This document shows positions 6,950 through 9,159 of a stretch of 9,159 nt of DNA, piece after piece. The DNA comes from Bacillota bacterium (GTDB taxonomy: Bacteria; Armatimonadota; Hebobacteria; Hebobacterales; Hebobacteraceae). Numbering within the stretch: position 1 is the first letter of the stretch; each line of letters begins with the position of its first letter. The notes beneath the pieces were generated by a model. It was not told the DNA's origin. It ran no database searches and saw only the letters and a list, made by a program, of their open reading frames with translations. The translations under genes and the position numbers were made by a program. Location of the stretch: the NCBI GenBank assembly GCA_030668755.1, contig DAOVEW010000019.1, positions 1-9,159 on the forward strand. Reading direction: 5' to 3'.

Positions 6950-8292
6950 GCTATCCCCACGTCATCGCTGCCCTCGTCGAACAGCTCCAGGATCAGATAC
7001 CGAAGCGCGTCCAGTCCGTCGTTGTCCGCGTCGCGCTGCTTGCCGGTCCGCGAATCCACGTCGTGAAGCGTGAACTCGTCGATCAGGTTCTCGCACGATC
7101 GGTCCACCACCAGGCCCGGCACCGTGCCGGTCGGGATCGTCAGCTTCTGCCGGATCAACTCCGTCCCGCGCTCTTCGTCGCCGCGCTGGGAACCCGCCAT
7201 GCCCGTGATCTCCACACCGTGATCCTCGAGCTCCGCGCGCGCGCCGGGCGACCGTGGGTCCGCCACGTTCAGCAGCGTCCTGTCCCACCCCAGGTCGCGG
7301 TGGATCTCACGGACCGCGTCGATGTTGCCGCTGTCCGTCATCCGGCGCTGGTAATACTCGCGCAGCACATACACACGCTCCGCGCCACGGTCGACCTGAA
7401 CCCACAGACATACCCACGGATGAGACCAGCCGAAATCGAACGCCCAGTACAACGGCAGGTCACGGTTGTACTCGAGGTCGTCCACGTGGACCGGATACTC
7501 GAACGTCGAATATACGATGTCGTCCGTCGCAACGAACTCGGCCAGGCAGTCGCGCCGATACCGCAGAGGCGAGAGCTCCATCTCGAGCTTCCGGATCTCA
7601 TCGATACCCGGATAGGGCGTCTCAGTCGCAGGGATCTGCAGGCTGTAGTAGTCCTCCTTGCCCGGGTCCTGGCCCCAGTCGAACCGCTTCTTCATCCAGT
7701 GACGTGCCACCGGCGGCGTGCCCGGCATGATCATCACCCCGCGCTTCTCCAACAGCCGCTCACGGCACAGCTCGAACGTCGACTCGCGGTGCTGCGCAGG
7801 CTCCGCCAGGATCAGCCAATCCAACGCGTCAGCCTCGAGATCGTTCTCGTCCTTCGCGCTCCGGACCTCGACCTTCGAGTCCCATGGGAACGTGATGTTC
7901 ATGTAGCCGCCACGGACGTTCTTGTTCTTCTCCACCGTGCCCAACCGCAACGTCCGCGTCAGGTCCTCCAGGATGTACTCGAACTCCTTCACCGCACGGC
8001 GATACGTCACTCCCACGATCCACCCGTGTGTCATCGGCGATACGATCAGCGGCTGCACCTCACGGGCGCCCATGAACGACTTCCCGATCCGCTTCGCGCC
8101 CGCCAGGACCTTGAACCGCTCCTGCGCACGGTGGAACTCCCACTGCTGCCGGTAGGGTTCATACCCGATCGCCTTGAAGTGCTGCTCCGGCGTCACCCAC
8201 GGGACACGACGCTCCTTCGCGACGATCCCGAAATCCTCCGGCATCAACCGCTCCGAACCGTCCATGAACCCCGATGTCAGCCCCTGCTCCAC
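6940..8292 (-). CDS. terL: Terminase large subunit (packaging ATPase and nuclease)
   Basis: This 450-residue motor subunit docks on the portal, drives DNA into the prohead by ATP hydrolysis and cuts the concatemer. An adenine-binding Q-motif-like 'YRQQWEF' (47-53) precedes the Walker A 'GAKRIGKS' (65-72). The Walker B position reads 'LILAE' (160-164), so the usual Asp is Ala while the catalytic Glu164 is kept. 'MPGTPP' (189-194) fits the coupling motif. The RNase H-like nuclease is complete by eye: Asp286 in 'WAFDFGW', Asp345 in 'NVADPRSPGA', and Asp425/Asp428 in 'NDGLDALRY'. Length is typical. The start is GTG: AGGGGG (8300-8305) lies 7 bases upstream, and the preceding small gene stops 3 bases before it. 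The first in-frame ATG (codon 10) has a weaker ribosome binding site. The end overlaps the portal gene start. Confidence 0.95.
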   Translation of the reverse strand: MEQGLTSGFMDGSERLMPEDFGIVAKERRVPWVTPEQHFKAIGYEPYRQQWEFHRAQERFKVLAGAKRIGKSFMGAREVQPLIVSPMTHGWIVGVTYRRAVKEFEYILEDLTRTLRLGTVEKNKNVRGGYMNITFPWDSKVEVRSAKDENDLEADALDWLILAEPAQHRESTFELCRERLLEKRGVMIMPGTPPVARHWMKKRFDWGQDPGKEDYYSLQIPATETPYPGIDEIRKLEMELSPLRYRRDCLAEFVATDDIVYSTFEYPVHVDDLEYNRDLPLYWAFDFGWSHPWVCLWVQVDRGAERVYVLREYYQRRMTDSGNIDAVREIHRDLGWDRTLLNVADPRSPGARAELEDHGVEITGMAGSQRGDEERGTELIRQKLTIPTGTVPGLVVDRSCENLIDEFTLHDVDSRTGKQRDADNDGLDALRYLILELFDEGSDDVGIAWA

Positions 8293-8295
8293 CCG

Positions 8296-8538
8296 CTAAC
8301 CCCCTGAAACCGCCAGTAGAAGTCGGCGACACGGTATGTAGCTGAGCCCCCGCGCCAGTGATCGCGAACGCCCCCCCTGCCCGGGCACCAGGCTCGCGCC
8401 GGCACCAGCCGCGGGAGCAAGCCAGTCGCCGGCGGTCTTCGCCTGGCCGGGAGACCGCCCGCACCTGTCAGCCGCGGCCTCGAGCGCCCTGATGGCACGT
8501 CGCATAACGTCGCTTATGCGGACGTAGCTAGATCTCAT
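8296..8538 (-). CDS. Small gene between terS and terL, unrecognised, possibly frame-disrupted
   Basis: This is an 80-residue reading frame whose ATG (8538) overlaps the terS stop by 11 bases. GGAGG at 8548-8552 lies 9 bases upstream. It ends with TAG 3 bases before the GTG of terL, so it fills the terS-terL gap exactly. The N-terminal half looks like protein: 'VMRRAIRALEAAADRCG' is a good amphipathic helix. By hand count 42 of 54 codons before the G-run at 8371-8377 end in G or C. After that run only 13 of 24 do, and the sequence turns Arg/Ser-rich. The frame reached by a +1 step there runs to TGA at 8277, ends in G/C in 23 of 31 codons, and reads 'ATYRVADFYWRFQGV', which is more protein-like. 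The true product may therefore be about 86 residues with an overlap into terL, either by frameshifting or because the G-run carries one extra base. I do not recognise a family. HNH-endonuclease motifs are absent. Confidence 0.5.
   Translation of the reverse strand: MRSSYVRISDVMRRAIRALEAAADRCGRSPGQAKTAGDWLAPAAGAGASLVPGQGGRSRSLARGLSYIPCRRLLLAVSGG
8497..8520. repeat. Tandem 10-bp repeat overlapping a perfect inverted repeat
   Basis: ACGTCGCATA (8497-8506) is followed directly by ACGTCGCTTA (8507-8516), differing at one base. The A/T difference creates a perfect inverted repeat, CGCATAA (8501-8507) and TTATGCG (8514-8520), with a 6-base centre. It lies at the start of the small gene just downstream of terS. 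It could form a hairpin in the mRNA or be a protein-binding site. No function can be shown from sequence. Confidence 0.45.
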
Positions 8539-9076
8539 CGAACGGAACCTCCGCAGTGGCAGCCGTCTCCTCGGCCGCCGGCACCTCGTCCACCACCGTG
8601 ATCTCCGCGTCGATCGCCGCTGTCGCGCCGCCCTGAGCACGCCGCGCGTCCTGCACCATGCCGACCAGCTGCTGGATGTTGCCCTTGCCCGCGATCGCGA
8701 GGTAGCTCATCCACGTGCCGAAGAGCTCCCGGAGCTTCGCCTCCTGTATCTCGCCTGTGAGCTCGAAGAACAGCTTCAGAGCAGGGATATCGCCCTTCGC
8801 GACCTTGAGGATCAGTGCCTGGTAGGCCGTGGGTAGATGCTCCCGGACGAGCAGCCTGGACCGCTTCGTGACCTCGTTCCGGAACTCCGGCTGCTTGCGC
8901 CAGCGTGAGAGCGTGGCTCTCGATACCCCGCATTCCGCCCTGATCTCCTCCCAGGTGTGGGTAAGCTGGCAATCCACGATGACGTCGACTGCGAGACTTT
9001 GTTCCGGAGTGAGAGACCGGCGGCCTTGGTCGGCGGGTCCAGCGCTGGGCACTGTCAGCTGTTGATTGGCAGGCAT
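8528..9076 (-). CDS. terS: Terminase small subunit (DNA recognition)
   Basis: This 182-residue protein is expected to form a ring that recognises the packaging site and delivers DNA to TerL. Residues 23-65 hold a helix-turn-helix: 'LTPEQSLAVDVIV' leads into 'TWEEIRAECGVSRATLSRWRKQPEF' (41-65), with the 'EIA...GVSr.TlsrWr' pattern shared by phBC6A51-type terminase small subunits and insertion-element transposases. Residues 70-125 are helical and probably mediate oligomerisation ('KVAKGDIPALKLFFELTGEIQ'). The last 30 residues are acidic and Ala-rich, a plausible flexible TerL-contacting tail. The location directly before terL decides the call against a transposase or regulator; no transposase catalytic domain follows. 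The start at 9076 has AGGG at 9086-9089, 9 bases upstream, and an in-frame stop lies about 15 codons further up. Confidence 0.85.
   Translation of the reverse strand: MPANQQLTVPSAGPADQGRRSLTPEQSLAVDVIVDCQLTHTWEEIRAECGVSRATLSRWRKQPEFRNEVTKRSRLLVREHLPTAYQALILKVAKGDIPALKLFFELTGEIQEAKLRELFGTWMSYLAIAGKGNIQQLVGMVQDARRAQGGATAAIDAEITVVDEVPAAEETAATAEVPFDEI
8548..8552 (-). promoter_or_regulatory. Ribosome binding site of the small terS-terL gene
   Basis: A full GGAGG sits inside the 3' end of terS, 9 bases before the ATG at 8538. It is stronger than the site of terS itself and is the main argument that the short frame between the terminase genes is translated. Confidence 0.5.
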
Positions 9077-9159
9077 CCATGACGTCCCTGGGAAGCTACG
9101 GGATTGGCGGTGAATGTAGTCTCAGTTCCACCCGTAGTCGGAACGTGGGTAGTGAGTCA
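9077..9159 (-). other. Leader upstream of terS, no gene seen
   Basis: These 83 bases hold no supported gene. I see two small inverted repeats: CTACGGG (9096-9102) with CCCGTAG (9131-9137), and GTTCC (9125-9129) with GGAAC (9140-9144). No convincing -35/-10 pair is visible on the minus strand, so the operon promoter may lie further right, outside the window. Confidence 0.3.

Noticed and set aside
7063..8307. Plus-strand open frame of 414 codons across the large terminase gene
   Set aside because: It is antisense to a protein with intact ATPase and nuclease motifs; its composition is that of a codon-bias shadow.
8528..9076. Transposase or transcription regulator reading of the helix-turn-helix protein
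   Set aside because: There is no catalytic domain or inverted terminal repeat, and it lies directly upstream of the large terminase with an acidic tail, which fits a terminase small subunit.
9096..9144. Inverted repeats considered as a tRNA or attachment site
   Set aside because: No cloverleaf or CCA-type end can be drawn, and no integrase is present; the stems are short and could be chance.

Overview
The window is a stretch of tailed-phage (Caudoviricetes) DNA carrying an HK97-type head module. It could be a free phage genome or part of a prophage. Every supported gene is on the minus strand, so transcription runs from right to left. The DNA is GC-rich (roughly 60% by eye) with strongly G/C-biased third codon positions, which points to a high-GC bacterial host. 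Nothing here identifies the host more closely: there is no integrase, tRNA, attachment site or bacterial flanking gene.

In transcription order the layout is: an 83-base leader (9159-9077); terminase small subunit (9076-8528); a small unrecognised gene that overlaps its end (8538-8296); terminase large subunit with a GTG start (8292-6940); a portal protein with a C-terminal MuF-type domain in the same polypeptide (6949-4724); an HK97-type prohead protease (4719-3706); the HK97-fold major capsid protein (3639-2161); a GC-rich gap with two hairpins (2160-2077); a 103-residue protein (2076-1765); a 140-residue protein of a family often labelled tail fibre (1746-1324); a 277-residue beta-rich protein ending in four 20-residue repeats (1295-462); and a connector-like gene that runs off the left edge (447-1). 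Gaps are 85 bases or less, several starts overlap or nearly touch the preceding stop, and most starts have a purine-rich ribosome binding site. This fits one head-assembly operon.

The functional logic is standard. TerS and TerL recognise and package DNA through the portal. The protease matures a capsid whose major protein carries its own N-terminal scaffold-like (delta) region. The genes after the capsid gene encode likely surface and connector proteins. I see no defence, CRISPR or other unprecedented system. The points most worth a second look are the small terS-terL gene whose coding signal changes frame at a run of seven G, the portal-MuF fusion, the exact 60-bp tandem repeat in the 277-residue protein, the atypical Walker B of TerL, and the fusion-like connector gene at the edge.
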